Shown here: positions 37,760-45,915 of the stretch, piece by piece
Layout of the letters: every line of letters begins with the position of its first letter
How positions within the stretch are numbered: position 1 is the stretch's first letter
The notes under the pieces: generated by a model
Seen by the model: the letters and a program-made list of their open reading frames with translations, nothing else
What the model was told of the DNA's origin: nothing
Databases searched by the model: none
DNA from: an uncultured Bartonella sp.
GTDB lineage: Bacteria; Pseudomonadota; Alphaproteobacteria; Rhizobiales; Rhizobiaceae
DNA length: 64,000 bases
Direction: 5' to 3'
Assembly: GCA_946478235.1 (NCBI GenBank)
Contig: CAMLBF010000007.1
Span: 1-64,000, forward strand
Program-made: the position numbers and the translations under genes

Positions 37760-38308
37760 TTGCTTGTTTGATAATAAAATTTCCCACCTATCTCACAATA
37801 GGCTTGTTTGCCTGTTTAATGATAGATTTGCTTGCCTGTTCAGTAGTAAGGCTTGTTTACCTGTTTAACAATAGGCTCCCTTGTCCGCTTAGCAGTTGGC
37901 TTGCTTCTCCGTTTACCAAGAAAAGCCATATCATTTTAAAATGCGCCAACATTGACAATGGATTATCGTCAATAGTGCAGTAAGTTGCCGCTATTGCATT
38001 GGCTATTTTAATTACAATAATCCATTGGTAAAGCATTGTTTTGATTGGATATGTTTATCAAAATTAGCGCACAACACAAAGATATCCATTACCGATAAAA
38101 AACGTTACAGCATTAAATGCCGTTCATTTAAAAAACGACTAGTGGGTTTAAAAATTTTTACGCTTGGAACAAGCATTTTAGTCGCATAATTAACGTCTAA
38201 TTAAGCATGGCTTATTCAACTTCGCTTAAAACGGGTTCCTTTTCTTGTTCTATAAGACAAGGCGGACTATAAGAACCGCAATTCCTAATTTTCGATATTT
38301 GAGTAACC
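37760..38308. other. Intergenic region between engB and the GST gene
   Basis: 549 bp with no recognisable gene. It contains a 24-bp tandem repeat at 37801-37921. The rest is AT-rich and presumably holds the promoter for the gst-queG-SDR-mepA-glk run. Confidence 0.5.
37801..37921. repeat. 24/25-bp tandem repeat, five units
   Basis: Units begin at 37801, 37825, 37850, 37874 and 37898. The consensus is GGCTTGyTTrCCTGTTTA followed by a variable ATA/GTA/GTT tail; the second unit has one extra base. The sequence is unrelated to the other 24-bp array at 12625. Confidence 0.88.
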
Positions 38309-39001
38309 ATGCTGACGCTTTTTCATCATCCAATGTCATCTGCCTCGCGTTTTACGCGATTAATTCTGAATGAATATGGCATTGCCACCAATCTTATCGA
38401 AGAGCATGAGTGGGCAAGACGTCGCGAATTTCTAGTTCTTAATCCAGCAGGCAGTATACCTGTTCTTCTCGCAGAGCGTGAAATACCGCTATGTGGCCCT
38501 TATGTGATTTATGAATATCTTGATGAAACAAGAGGTAGCTTGCGGCGAGACCAGCGCTTTTTTCCAGAAAATCCATTAGAGCGCGCGGAAGTAAGACGCC
38601 TAACAGAATGGTTTTTAGGAAAATTTGAAAGTGAAGCCACGCGCCATATCGTCCGCGAGCGAATTTACAAACGCGAAATACCGCTGGCAATGGGCGGAGG
38701 AGCTCCTGATTCGCAAACGCTACGCAATGCACGCGCAAATATTCGCCCGCATATGAAATATCTGGAATGGCTTGCCGCATCGCGCGACTGGTTGGCCGGC
38801 ATATCCATTTCTTATGCCGATCTTGCGGCTGCTGCATCATTATCGGTTTTAGATTTTATGGGCGAGATAGACTGGACGCCATTCCCTGCGACACGTGATT
38901 GGTATATGAGAATAAAATCAAGACCATCATTCAGACCATTGTTAAATGATCGTATCCGAGGACTAGCGCCTAGTACCCATTATGCCGATCTCGACTTCTG
39001 A
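38309..39001 (+). CDS. Glutathione S-transferase family protein
   Basis: A 230-residue GST-fold protein. The thioredoxin-like N-terminal domain opens MLTLFHHPMSSASRFTRLIL, has the cis-proline region GSIPVLL, and continues with GPYVIYEYLDE. The helical C-terminal domain contains WLAGISISYADLAAAASLSV, the usual N-capping Asp region. It overlaps queG by 20 bp, a coupling common in Rhizobiales. The substrate is unknown. Confidence 0.92.
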   Translation: MLTLFHHPMSSASRFTRLILNEYGIATNLIEEHEWARRREFLVLNPAGSIPVLLAEREIPLCGPYVIYEYLDETRGSLRRDQRFFPENPLERAEVRRLTEWFLGKFESEATRHIVRERIYKREIPLAMGGGAPDSQTLRNARANIRPHMKYLEWLAASRDWLAGISISYADLAAAASLSVLDFMGEIDWTPFPATRDWYMRIKSRPSFRPLLNDRIRGLAPSTHYADLDF

Positions 39002-40127
39002 CCATAAGCAGAAACTGAAGAATTTTTTGATAAAAGAGGCTTTTGCCCAAGGCTTTGATGCTTTGGCAATTACCGATAAGCATAATAAAACCGCCCGCTT
39101 CAGATTATTACAAGCCTTAGATCAGGGTTATCTCGGCACCATGGAATGGATGAGCGAGACAGCCGAACGGCGAATGGAACCGCTAAAATTATGGCCAGAA
39201 GTTCAATCGGTCATTATGCTTGCAATGAATTATGGACCAGAGGCGGATCAATTCAACACAAAGATTGCTCCCAATTGCGGAAACATATCCTATTATGCCC
39301 GTCATCGTGATTATCATGACATTATCAAAGGGCGTTTAAAACAGATAGCATCACGTTTTGCCGCCCGTTTCAGCAGTGATGTAAAAGTGTTTGTTGATAC
39401 TGCCCCCGTCATGGAAAAACCATTAGCGCAAGCAGCCGGTATTGGCTGGCAAGGCAAACATACAAATCTAGTAAGCCGCGAATTCGGCTCTTGGTTATTT
39501 CTTGGTTCAATATTCACAAACATCGAACTTCCTTATGACACTGCGGAATACGATCATTGTGGTTCATGTCATGCCTGCCTATCAGCATGCCCAACACATG
39601 CCTTCCCTGCCCCGTATCAACTTGATGCAAGACGTTGCATCTCCTATCTGACAATCGAATTGAAAGACCAGATACCTTTGGAATTTCGTAAATCTATTGG
39701 TAATCGTATTTACGGTTGCGACGATTGTTTATCCGCTTGTCCTTGGAATAAGTTTGCACAACAAACTCACGAGATGAAACTCAAAGCGCGCGAGGATCTT
39801 ATCGCACCTCCTCTCGTTCAATTGCTTGCTCTTAATGACGAAGCATTTAGGCAGTTTTTCACGGCGTCACCAGTCAAAAGAATTGGGCGTAATCGATTTG
39901 TCAGAAATTGTCTGATAGCAGCAGGAAATAGTGGTGACACCGCACTGATTGAACCTGTTAAACGACTTCTAGACGACAACGATCCTTATATTGCTGGTAT
40001 GGCTGTCTGGGCATTGAAACAATTGCTTGATGACAGCCATTTTAATCAACTACGCCAACACTATATGACCATTCATAAAGATCCACTTATTATGACTGAA
40101 TGGACGGATACACCATGCGTTTCCTAA
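38982..40127 (+). CDS. queG: Epoxyqueuosine reductase
   Basis: A 381-residue cobalamin- and Fe-S-dependent enzyme that converts epoxyqueuosine to queuosine in tRNA. It has the N-terminal cobalamin-binding half (YLGTMEWM, GWQGKHTNLVSREFGSWLF), then two 4Fe-4S clusters, CGSCHACLSACP and GCDDCLSACPWN, and a short HEAT-like tail. ATG 38982 lies inside the end of the GST gene. Its need for cobalamin fits the presence of metH in the window. Confidence 0.96.
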   Translation: MPISTSDHKQKLKNFLIKEAFAQGFDALAITDKHNKTARFRLLQALDQGYLGTMEWMSETAERRMEPLKLWPEVQSVIMLAMNYGPEADQFNTKIAPNCGNISYYARHRDYHDIIKGRLKQIASRFAARFSSDVKVFVDTAPVMEKPLAQAAGIGWQGKHTNLVSREFGSWLFLGSIFTNIELPYDTAEYDHCGSCHACLSACPTHAFPAPYQLDARRCISYLTIELKDQIPLEFRKSIGNRIYGCDDCLSACPWNKFAQQTHEMKLKAREDLIAPPLVQLLALNDEAFRQFFTASPVKRIGRNRFVRNCLIAAGNSGDTALIEPVKRLLDDNDPYIAGMAVWALKQLLDDSHFNQLRQHYMTIHKDPLIMTEWTDTPCVS

Positions 40128-40966
40128 TTTTCGGTGCTGGCTACAGTGCTCAAGCTTTCGCCCAACACTATCAATCCGATATTTATGGCACCACACGTAA
40201 CAAAGACCGTTTTGTTACATTGGAAAAAGCTGGGATCAAGCCATTACTGTTTCCCAATGACGAAGAAAACCGCACATTAAAAGAAAAATTGTATGACACG
40301 ACCCACCTTGTTATTTCCATTGCTCCTGACGCGGATGGCGATATTATCCTCAAATCTCAGGGGCTACTTGATAGTATGCCGCATTTGCAATGGATTGGCT
40401 ATCTTTCTACAATCGGTGTTTATGGCGATCATCAAGGCAAGTGGATTGATGAAACTGCAACCTGTAATCCCAGTTTGAAGCGCAACTTCATGCGGCTACA
40501 AGCAGAAGCGGCATGGAAACAACTGGCCGAGCATTACAATATACCGATTGCAGTTTTACGATTGGGAGGCATTTATGGGCCACACCGTAATGTATTCGTA
40601 AAACTACAGAATGGTAAAGCACAACGCATTGTTAAACCTAATCAGGTGTTCAATCGTATTCATGTTGATGACATAGCGGGCGTCATTCATACTTTTGCAA
40701 ATAGCAAACAAGATGGCCTGTTCAATATAGTCGATAATGAACCTGCACCACCGCAAGATGTTATTGCCTATGCCGCAGATCTTATGGGCATTGAAGCTCC
40801 ACCTGAAATACCATTTGAAAAAGCAGATATGTCAGAAATGGCACGCACATTTTATGGTGACAATAAAAGAATATTAAATCAAAAGTTACTTGAAACCGGA
40901 TATATACTGAAACAACCAGACTATCGCACGGCATTGAAATCCATGTGGCAGTCAGGCGATTGGTAG
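40115..40966 (+). CDS. NAD-dependent epimerase/dehydratase-like SDR protein (YeeZ-like)
   Basis: A 283-residue extended SDR-fold protein. The N-terminus MRFLIFGAGYSAQAFA carries the nucleotide-binding glycines, and the middle has YLSTIGVYGDHQGKWIDE and LRLGGIYGPHRNV, with RIHVDDIAG later. The canonical YxxxK is replaced in this region, as in other YeeZ-like proteins. ATG 40115 overlaps the queG end by 13 bp; the frame opens 5 codons earlier without a better ribosome site. The reaction is unknown. Confidence 0.85.
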   Translation: MRFLIFGAGYSAQAFAQHYQSDIYGTTRNKDRFVTLEKAGIKPLLFPNDEENRTLKEKLYDTTHLVISIAPDADGDIILKSQGLLDSMPHLQWIGYLSTIGVYGDHQGKWIDETATCNPSLKRNFMRLQAEAAWKQLAEHYNIPIAVLRLGGIYGPHRNVFVKLQNGKAQRIVKPNQVFNRIHVDDIAGVIHTFANSKQDGLFNIVDNEPAPPQDVIAYAADLMGIEAPPEIPFEKADMSEMARTFYGDNKRILNQKLLETGYILKQPDYRTALKSMWQSGDW

Positions 40967-40986
40967 AAGATACAAGGGGGCTTTAA

Positions 40987-41901
40987 ATGGCGGCCAAGTT
41001 AACGTCACTATGCCGGTTGTTCGGCACAATTTTAACCTCAATTCTTATTGCGGCATCTGTAGCAAAAGCTGATGAACCTGCGAAGCAAGCTTTTGGTGGC
41101 GTTAAATTACCTTCATCTGGTTCTGCCCAATCTATCGGTTTTTATTCCAAAGGTTGTTTGGCAGGCGCAAAACAGCTTCCCATTGACGGTCCTAATTGGC
41201 AAGTCATGCGGCTTTCGCGTAACCGCAATTGGGGACATCCTGCAACCATACGGTTTATTGAGCAGCTCTCCCGAGATGCAGCCAAAGATGGTTGGTCGGG
41301 ATTGTTGATTGGCGACATCTCGCAACCCCGCGGTGGACCCATGCTCAATGGGCATGCATCGCACCAGATTGGGCTTGATGCGGATATCTGGTTAACACCA
41401 ATGCCCAACCACCGTATGACACGCGAAGAACGAGAAACAATGCAAGGTGTTTCCATGCTAAAGCCAGACTCGCTTTATGCCGACCCGAAAAAATGGACAC
41501 CAGAAAGAACAGCCCTTATTCGCAACGCCGCAATTAATCCGCAAGTTGAACGGATATTTGTTCACCCCGGCATAAAAAAACAACTCTGCGATACGGTAAA
41601 AGGTGACAGAAGTTGGCTTGCAAAAGTTCGTCCCTATTGGGGACATTTTTGGCATTTTCACGTGCGCCTAAAATGTCAAGCAGGGTCAGAAAACTGTAAA
41701 CCGCAACAGCCGATTGGAACTGGCGATGGTTGTGACAAATCATTGGCATGGTGGTTTACTGATGAGCCATGGGCGCCTAAAAAACCTAAAAAAACACCAC
41801 CAAAACCGACGACACCAGCAAAGCCAAGGGTAATGATGGTGTCAGACTTGCCACCAGCCTGTGCTGCAGTACTTTCTGCACCTGAGCAGCAACAACAGTA
41901 A
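40987..41901 (+). CDS. mepA: Penicillin-insensitive murein endopeptidase
   Basis: A 304-residue exported LAS-family metallopeptidase that cuts D-Ala-mDAP cross-links in peptidoglycan. It has a signal peptide (residues 1-28, ending VAKADEP), zinc-site segments GGPMLNGHASHQIGLDADIW and WGHFWHFHVRLKC, and several cysteines for disulfides. A Lys/Pro-rich tail (PKKPKKTPPKPTTPAKP) links to the C-terminus. ATG 40987 follows AAGGGGG and lies 20 bp after the SDR gene. Confidence 0.95.
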   Translation: MAAKLTSLCRLFGTILTSILIAASVAKADEPAKQAFGGVKLPSSGSAQSIGFYSKGCLAGAKQLPIDGPNWQVMRLSRNRNWGHPATIRFIEQLSRDAAKDGWSGLLIGDISQPRGGPMLNGHASHQIGLDADIWLTPMPNHRMTREERETMQGVSMLKPDSLYADPKKWTPERTALIRNAAINPQVERIFVHPGIKKQLCDTVKGDRSWLAKVRPYWGHFWHFHVRLKCQAGSENCKPQQPIGTGDGCDKSLAWWFTDEPWAPKKPKKTPPKPTTPAKPRVMMVSDLPPACAAVLSAPEQQQQ

Positions 41902-41916
41902 TTTTAAAGGTAAAAT

Positions 41917-42906
41917 ATGCCAACATCACTTATGGAATATCCAATTCTAATTGGTGATGTTGGCGGAACAAATGTTCGGTTCTCTATCATTCACCAACCG
42001 AACCAAGCCTCTTTGCCCGTGATATTGAAAGTTGAGGATTTCCATACTCTCGACGAAGCTATTGTTGAGTATCTTGCAATATCTGGAACTATAAACTTAA
42101 AATCGATCTTCTTGGCAATTGCTGGTCCTGTAACTAAGGGCAGCATGAAGCTTACAAATTCCAATTGGATTTTAACGCCTGAAAAGCTCGCAAAAACATT
42201 CAATGTTGCCAATGTCCATATTATTAATGATTTTGAAGCACAAGCTTTGGCCGCGGCAACCTTACCAGAAAAATATTTGCATCACATCGGCACAATGACA
42301 CCCTGTCCGCAAGGCAACAGAGTTGTTATGGGGGCTGGCACAGGCTTAGGGGTTGCTGGACTTTTAAATATCAACAATCAATATATCCCCATTGCAGGCG
42401 AAGGTGGTCACATTGATTATGCTCCACAAACCCCTACTGATTTAGCAATTTTGCCTTATCTTAAAAGTTTATCAGACCGAATTAGCGCAGAAGATTTGTT
42501 AAGTGGCAACGGTCTAGTCAATATTTACCGCGCAATTTGTTTGTCGCGCAATTTGAATCCGGTTTTCAACACACCAGAAGACTTAACAAATTCACTTGGT
42601 GCTCACTGCGATGCCGAAATCCATGACACGATTCAGTTCTTTCTAGATTATTTGGCTCGTTTTGCCGGTGATATGGCATTGATATATAATGCGTCGGGAG
42701 GCGTTTATATTGGTGGCGGGATTGTGCCAAAACTCATGCCCTATATCGACACAAAAAGGTTTCGCGCACATTTTGAGAATAAAGCGCCGCATTGCCAATT
42801 GATGCAAAATATTGCCACCGTTATCATGCTGCATCCCAATAGCGCCTTATTCGGCATGGAAAATTATATATATAATCAGGGAAATTTTCTTATTCGTTCG
42901 CCATAA
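41917..42906 (+). CDS. glk: Glucokinase
   Basis: A 329-residue bacterial-type glucokinase that phosphorylates glucose. It has the phosphate-binding LIGDVGGTNVRFSI, INDFEAQALA with the catalytic Asp, VMGAGTGLGVAGLL, GEGGHIDYAPQ and the adenosine region GGVYIGGGIVPK. ATG 41917 follows AAAGG and lies 15 bp after mepA, so it may be the last gene of this run. Confidence 0.95.
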   Translation: MPTSLMEYPILIGDVGGTNVRFSIIHQPNQASLPVILKVEDFHTLDEAIVEYLAISGTINLKSIFLAIAGPVTKGSMKLTNSNWILTPEKLAKTFNVANVHIINDFEAQALAAATLPEKYLHHIGTMTPCPQGNRVVMGAGTGLGVAGLLNINNQYIPIAGEGGHIDYAPQTPTDLAILPYLKSLSDRISAEDLLSGNGLVNIYRAICLSRNLNPVFNTPEDLTNSLGAHCDAEIHDTIQFFLDYLARFAGDMALIYNASGGVYIGGGIVPKLMPYIDTKRFRAHFENKAPHCQLMQNIATVIMLHPNSALFGMENYIYNQGNFLIRSP

Positions 42907-43021
42907 AGGTTTGTTGGTCGATAATATTCAGACCATTTCTTTTGGATTTCCTGACTTTTATTAGATAAAATGCAAATTGAATGTTACATGTTGAATTGAC
43001 ATTTTTAGGTAAGGAAAAATT

Positions 43022-43828
43022 ATGCGGCTAGCTGTTGTAGGTGCAAATGGAAAAATGGGACGCGAGCTAATCGCGGCTATTCAACATATAGATGGTGTTG
43101 AGCTGTCGGCTGCTATTGTGCGTGCGGGTTCACCATTTGTAGGACAAGATGCACATTCGCTTATCAATGGCAAACCTTGTGGCGTCGTTATTTCTGATGA
43201 TCCGCTACCCGCATTTGCAAAGGTTGATGGCGTTATTGATTTTACCCTGCCTGAAGCAAGCGTGACTTATGCCGGCTATGCCGCACAAGCACGTATCGTG
43301 CATATTATTGGCACAACGGGCTTCACTCCCGAACAGGAAGAAAAAATTAAAGTAGCATCAGCGCACGCTACCATTGTTAAATCTGGCAATATGAGCCTTG
43401 GGGTAAATTTATTGGCTGGACTGGTTCAAAAAGCGGCAAAGGCACTCGATGCTGCGCAATATGACATTGAAATCTCTGAAATGCACCATAGAAGAAAGGT
43501 CGATGCCCCTTCAGGCACTGCATTATTGTTGGGTAAAGCGGCCGCTGATGGGCGCAATGTCAACTTGGATGATGTGAGCATACGCGGACGTGATGGCCAT
43601 ACTGGTGCGCGAAAAACAGGCGCGATTGGCTTTTCTTCTTTGCGCGGTGGTACTGTTGTCGGTGATCATTCGGTTATTTTTGCCGGCGATAACGAAAGAG
43701 TTGTTTTATCGCACTTTGCACAAGAACGTTCTATTTTTGCAGATGGCGCTGTCAAAGCAGCACTGTGGGCAGAAAATCAGAAACCCGGCCTTTATACAAT
43801 GCTCGATGTTTTAGGTCTCAACAACTAA
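43022..43828 (+). CDS. dapB: 4-hydroxy-tetrahydrodipicolinate reductase
   Basis: A 268-residue enzyme of lysine and mDAP synthesis. It has the NAD(P) motif [35 protein letters not shown] and the substrate/catalytic segment [22 protein letters not shown] 43022 follows TAAGGA. gpmA follows 36 bp downstream, an arrangement also seen in Bartonella and Brucella. Confidence 0.97.
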   Translation: MRLAVVGANGKMGRELIAAIQHIDGVELSAAIVRAGSPFVGQDAHSLINGKPCGVVISDDPLPAFAKVDGVIDFTLPEASVTYAGYAAQARIVHIIGTTGFTPEQEEKIKVASAHATIVKSGNMSLGVNLLAGLVQKAAKALDAAQYDIEISEMHHRRKVDAPSGTALLLGKAAADGRNVNLDDVSIRGRDGHTGARKTGAIGFSSLRGGTVVGDHSVIFAGDNERVVLSHFAQERSIFADGAVKAALWAENQKPGLYTMLDVLGLNN

Positions 43829-43864
43829 CTAGATCCAAACTTTAATACTGATGAGGAGAAGTGA

Positions 43865-44479
43865 ATGTCACGAACACTAGTCTTGGTACGACACGGTCAG
43901 AGTGAGTGGAACCTCAAAAACCTTTTTACAGGCTGGAAAAATCCAGACTTGTCCGAAAAAGGTCATGAAGAGGCCATTGCCGCCGGTAAAAAGCTTAAAG
44001 AAACCGGCCTGAAATTTGATATTGCTTACACATCAGCATTGAAACGCGCTCAAATCACTTGCCAACACATCTTGGACGAAATGGGCGAACCAGATTTGGA
44101 AACGATCAAGAATGAAGCACTCAATGAGCGTGATTATGGTGATCTTTCCGGTTTAAATAAAGACGATGCCCGTCAAAAATGGGGTGAAGAACAGGTTCAC
44201 ATCTGGCGTCGGTCATATGATGTTCCACCACCAGGAGGCGAAAGCTTACGCGATACGGGTGCAAGAGTTTGGCCATATTATATGTATAATATCCAACCGC
44301 ATGTTTTGCGTGGCGAAACCGTTTTAGTGGCAGCCCATGGAAACTCTCTACGCGCTTTAATCATGGCTTTAGAGGGTTTAAGCGGCGAAGAAATTGTAAA
44401 ACAAGAACTCGCGACAGGCGTACCGATAATCTACGAACTCAACGCCGATTCAACGATCGCGTCCAAAAAAGTTCTTTAA
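43865..44479 (+). CDS. gpmA: 2,3-bisphosphoglycerate-dependent phosphoglycerate mutase
   Basis: A 204-residue mutase of lower glycolysis. The phosphohistidine motif is [10 protein letters not shown], followed by [27 protein letters not shown] and [11 protein letters not shown] with the second catalytic His. It is somewhat shorter than the E. coli enzyme, as usual in Rhizobiales. ATG 43865 follows GAGGAG, and a strong hairpin follows the stop. Confidence 0.96.
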   Translation: MSRTLVLVRHGQSEWNLKNLFTGWKNPDLSEKGHEEAIAAGKKLKETGLKFDIAYTSALKRAQITCQHILDEMGEPDLETIKNEALNERDYGDLSGLNKDDARQKWGEEQVHIWRRSYDVPPPGGESLRDTGARVWPYYMYNIQPHVLRGETVLVAAHGNSLRALIMALEGLSGEEIVKQELATGVPIIYELNADSTIASKKVL

Positions 44480-44489
44480 ATTTTTTAGC

Positions 44490-44519
44490 AAACGCCAATG
44501 TTTTTTAACATTGGCGTTT
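44490..44519 (+). terminator. Terminator-like hairpin after gpmA
   Basis: A perfect 13-bp stem (AAACGCCAATGTT / AACATTGGCGTTT) with a TTTT loop. The tract after it (ATATGTTG) is poor in T, but the position, 11 bp after the gpmA stop, supports a 3'-end function. Confidence 0.75.
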
Positions 44520-44588
44520 ATATGTTGTTGCTACAATTTTATAAATTCAGTTGACAGTTTCGCTCTGTCAGCTTAAGTGAAATCCGTT

Positions 44589-44673
44589 GCCCAAATGGCG
44601 GAATTGGTAGACGCGCAGGTTTCAGGTATCTGTGCCGCAAGGCGTGGAGGTTCGAGTCCTCTTTTGGGCACCA
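44589..44673 (+). tRNA. tRNA-Leu (anticodon CAG)
   Basis: An 85-nt class II tRNA. The acceptor is GCCCAAA/TTTGGGC with discriminator A and encoded CCA. The D arm contains GGCGGAATTGGTAGACGC, the anticodon loop is TTCAGGT (CAG), there is a variable arm TGCCGCAAGGCGT, and the T arm holds GGTTCGAGTCC. Its 3' end is the attachment site of the genomic island. Confidence 0.97.
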
Positions 44674-44674
44674 A
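44658..44674 (+). other. attL core (3' end of tRNA-Leu)
   Basis: CCTCTTTTGGGCACCAA, covering the T-arm/acceptor end and CCA of tRNA-Leu, is repeated exactly at 56705. Bases differ on both sides, which defines the core at 17 bp. The tRNA remains intact on this side. Confidence 0.9.
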
Positions 44675-44992
44675 AGTATCCCTAAAAATAACGCAAAAAC
44701 AATAAGTTAAAAAAATATATTTTCTTTCAGTCCACCCCACAGCCCACCTTTCGACGGGCGCTTATAATACGTGGAATAAGTAAACTAGGTATATTAAAGT
44801 GATTTTTATGTCATGAATTGCCTGAGATCGCTTCTTTAAAATGACACTTTGAACAGAAGTTATGCACTTTGATTGTATCAGATGTCTTTCTCGTTACCTT
44901 TCCCTTACTGTAGTCAATTCTAATCATGACTTTCACTAAAAGATCATTGCCGGCATAATTGCTAACTCTAATCAGTTCCTTCCTAAAGCAGG
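44674..44992. other. Left-end non-coding segment of the island
   Basis: About 320 bp between attL and the HNH gene stop with no recognisable gene. It contains the arm-like repeat at 44730-44753. Confidence 0.5.
44730..44753 (+). repeat. Arm-like direct repeat, left copy
   Basis: This 24-base segment beginning GTCCACCCC matches 56558-56581 at most positions (GTCCACCCC-R-CAG-Y-CC...CTTTCG). Both copies lie inside the island at short distance from each att core, as expected of integrase arm-binding sites. Confidence 0.5.
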
Positions 44993-45913
44993 TTAAAACT
45001 CATCTGTATACCACGATTCTGGAAACACTATTACTATAGGTGACATGATGATAATTTTTTTACGAGCGTCATAATGCTTCATAAAAAAAAGTCCCGCAAA
45101 TTTTCTTCGTCTCCCATGGAAATCTTGATTTGCAGTGCGTGAACAAATAAATCTCGGATCGTAAGGACAAATGATCTTAAATTCTCCGTGTTTTATATAG
45201 ATATAAGGGCTTTTTTTGATATCAAATTTTTCAATCAAAGATTGATCGAAATTGCTTAGGTCTTTAGCTCCATTTTTTGTATAAAACATTTCATTTATAG
45301 AAAACGTTGTTCCAATTAAGTCATCTGAAAATTTTATAGATTCATTATACGGAGCAGAAACAATATCTAAACTTTTTATTATTTTATCAATACCATCATC
45401 TTCTTCAAGTGATCTATCGTCTAGAGGATGTTTATTAAGATTATTAAGAGATTCATCATCTTTGTCTTTTTTTACATATGCGCGCAACCGGTCTAAGTTC
45501 ACATACTGAACATAGCCCATTTTTTTAAAAAAACTGGGCGTCTCCCTATGGATATTACTTTTTTCCAGCGCATTTGCGGCGCGCTGTTCAGCACGTTTTT
45601 TCCAATTTTGTAATTCTTCTACCTTATAAACATTGATATTTTTATCGATTTTACGTGCACAATCTTGGCATAGCCAAATACCGTTATCAATCGAAGATCT
45701 TTCTTCAGGCGTTTGTTTACTATCGTATCTCGGTCCTCTAGGAGAGGCTGCAGCTATATGCGCAGCTATACCAACGGATCGACTTTTATCTTTCGTGCGT
45801 TCTTCCGGGCCAATAGTTGGCCGAGCACAAGAAGTATTTGAACATAAATAACCAACTCGCTCTGCAAGAGTACGCTTCACTTGTGCTGAAAAATCGTCTC
45901 TTCGGTTGCTCAT
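44993..45913 (-). CDS. HNH-endonuclease-like protein with unknown C-terminal domain, partner of Type ISP gene
   Basis: A 306-residue protein. Residues 15-110 form a zinc-bound HNH-type nuclease module: paired cysteines Cys24/Cys29 in CSNTSC, AAHI with His52, then NGIWLCQDCARKID with Asn77 and Cys82/Cys85, ending with LQNWKKRAE. This module occurs at the N-terminus of many phage-defence effectors. The C-terminal 190 residues are charged and not recognised. The start lies 2 bp after the stop of the Type ISP gene, so both come from one message. It may be a second nuclease acting with, or backing up, the restriction enzyme. Confidence 0.78.
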   Translation of the reverse strand: MSNRRDDFSAQVKRTLAERVGYLCSNTSCARPTIGPEERTKDKSRSVGIAAHIAAASPRGPRYDSKQTPEERSSIDNGIWLCQDCARKIDKNINVYKVEELQNWKKRAEQRAANALEKSNIHRETPSFFKKMGYVQYVNLDRLRAYVKKDKDDESLNNLNKHPLDDRSLEEDDGIDKIIKSLDIVSAPYNESIKFSDDLIGTTFSINEMFYTKNGAKDLSNFDQSLIEKFDIKKSPYIYIKHGEFKIICPYDPRFICSRTANQDFHGRRRKFAGLFFMKHYDARKKIIIMSPIVIVFPESWYTDEF

Positions 45914-45915
45914 AT

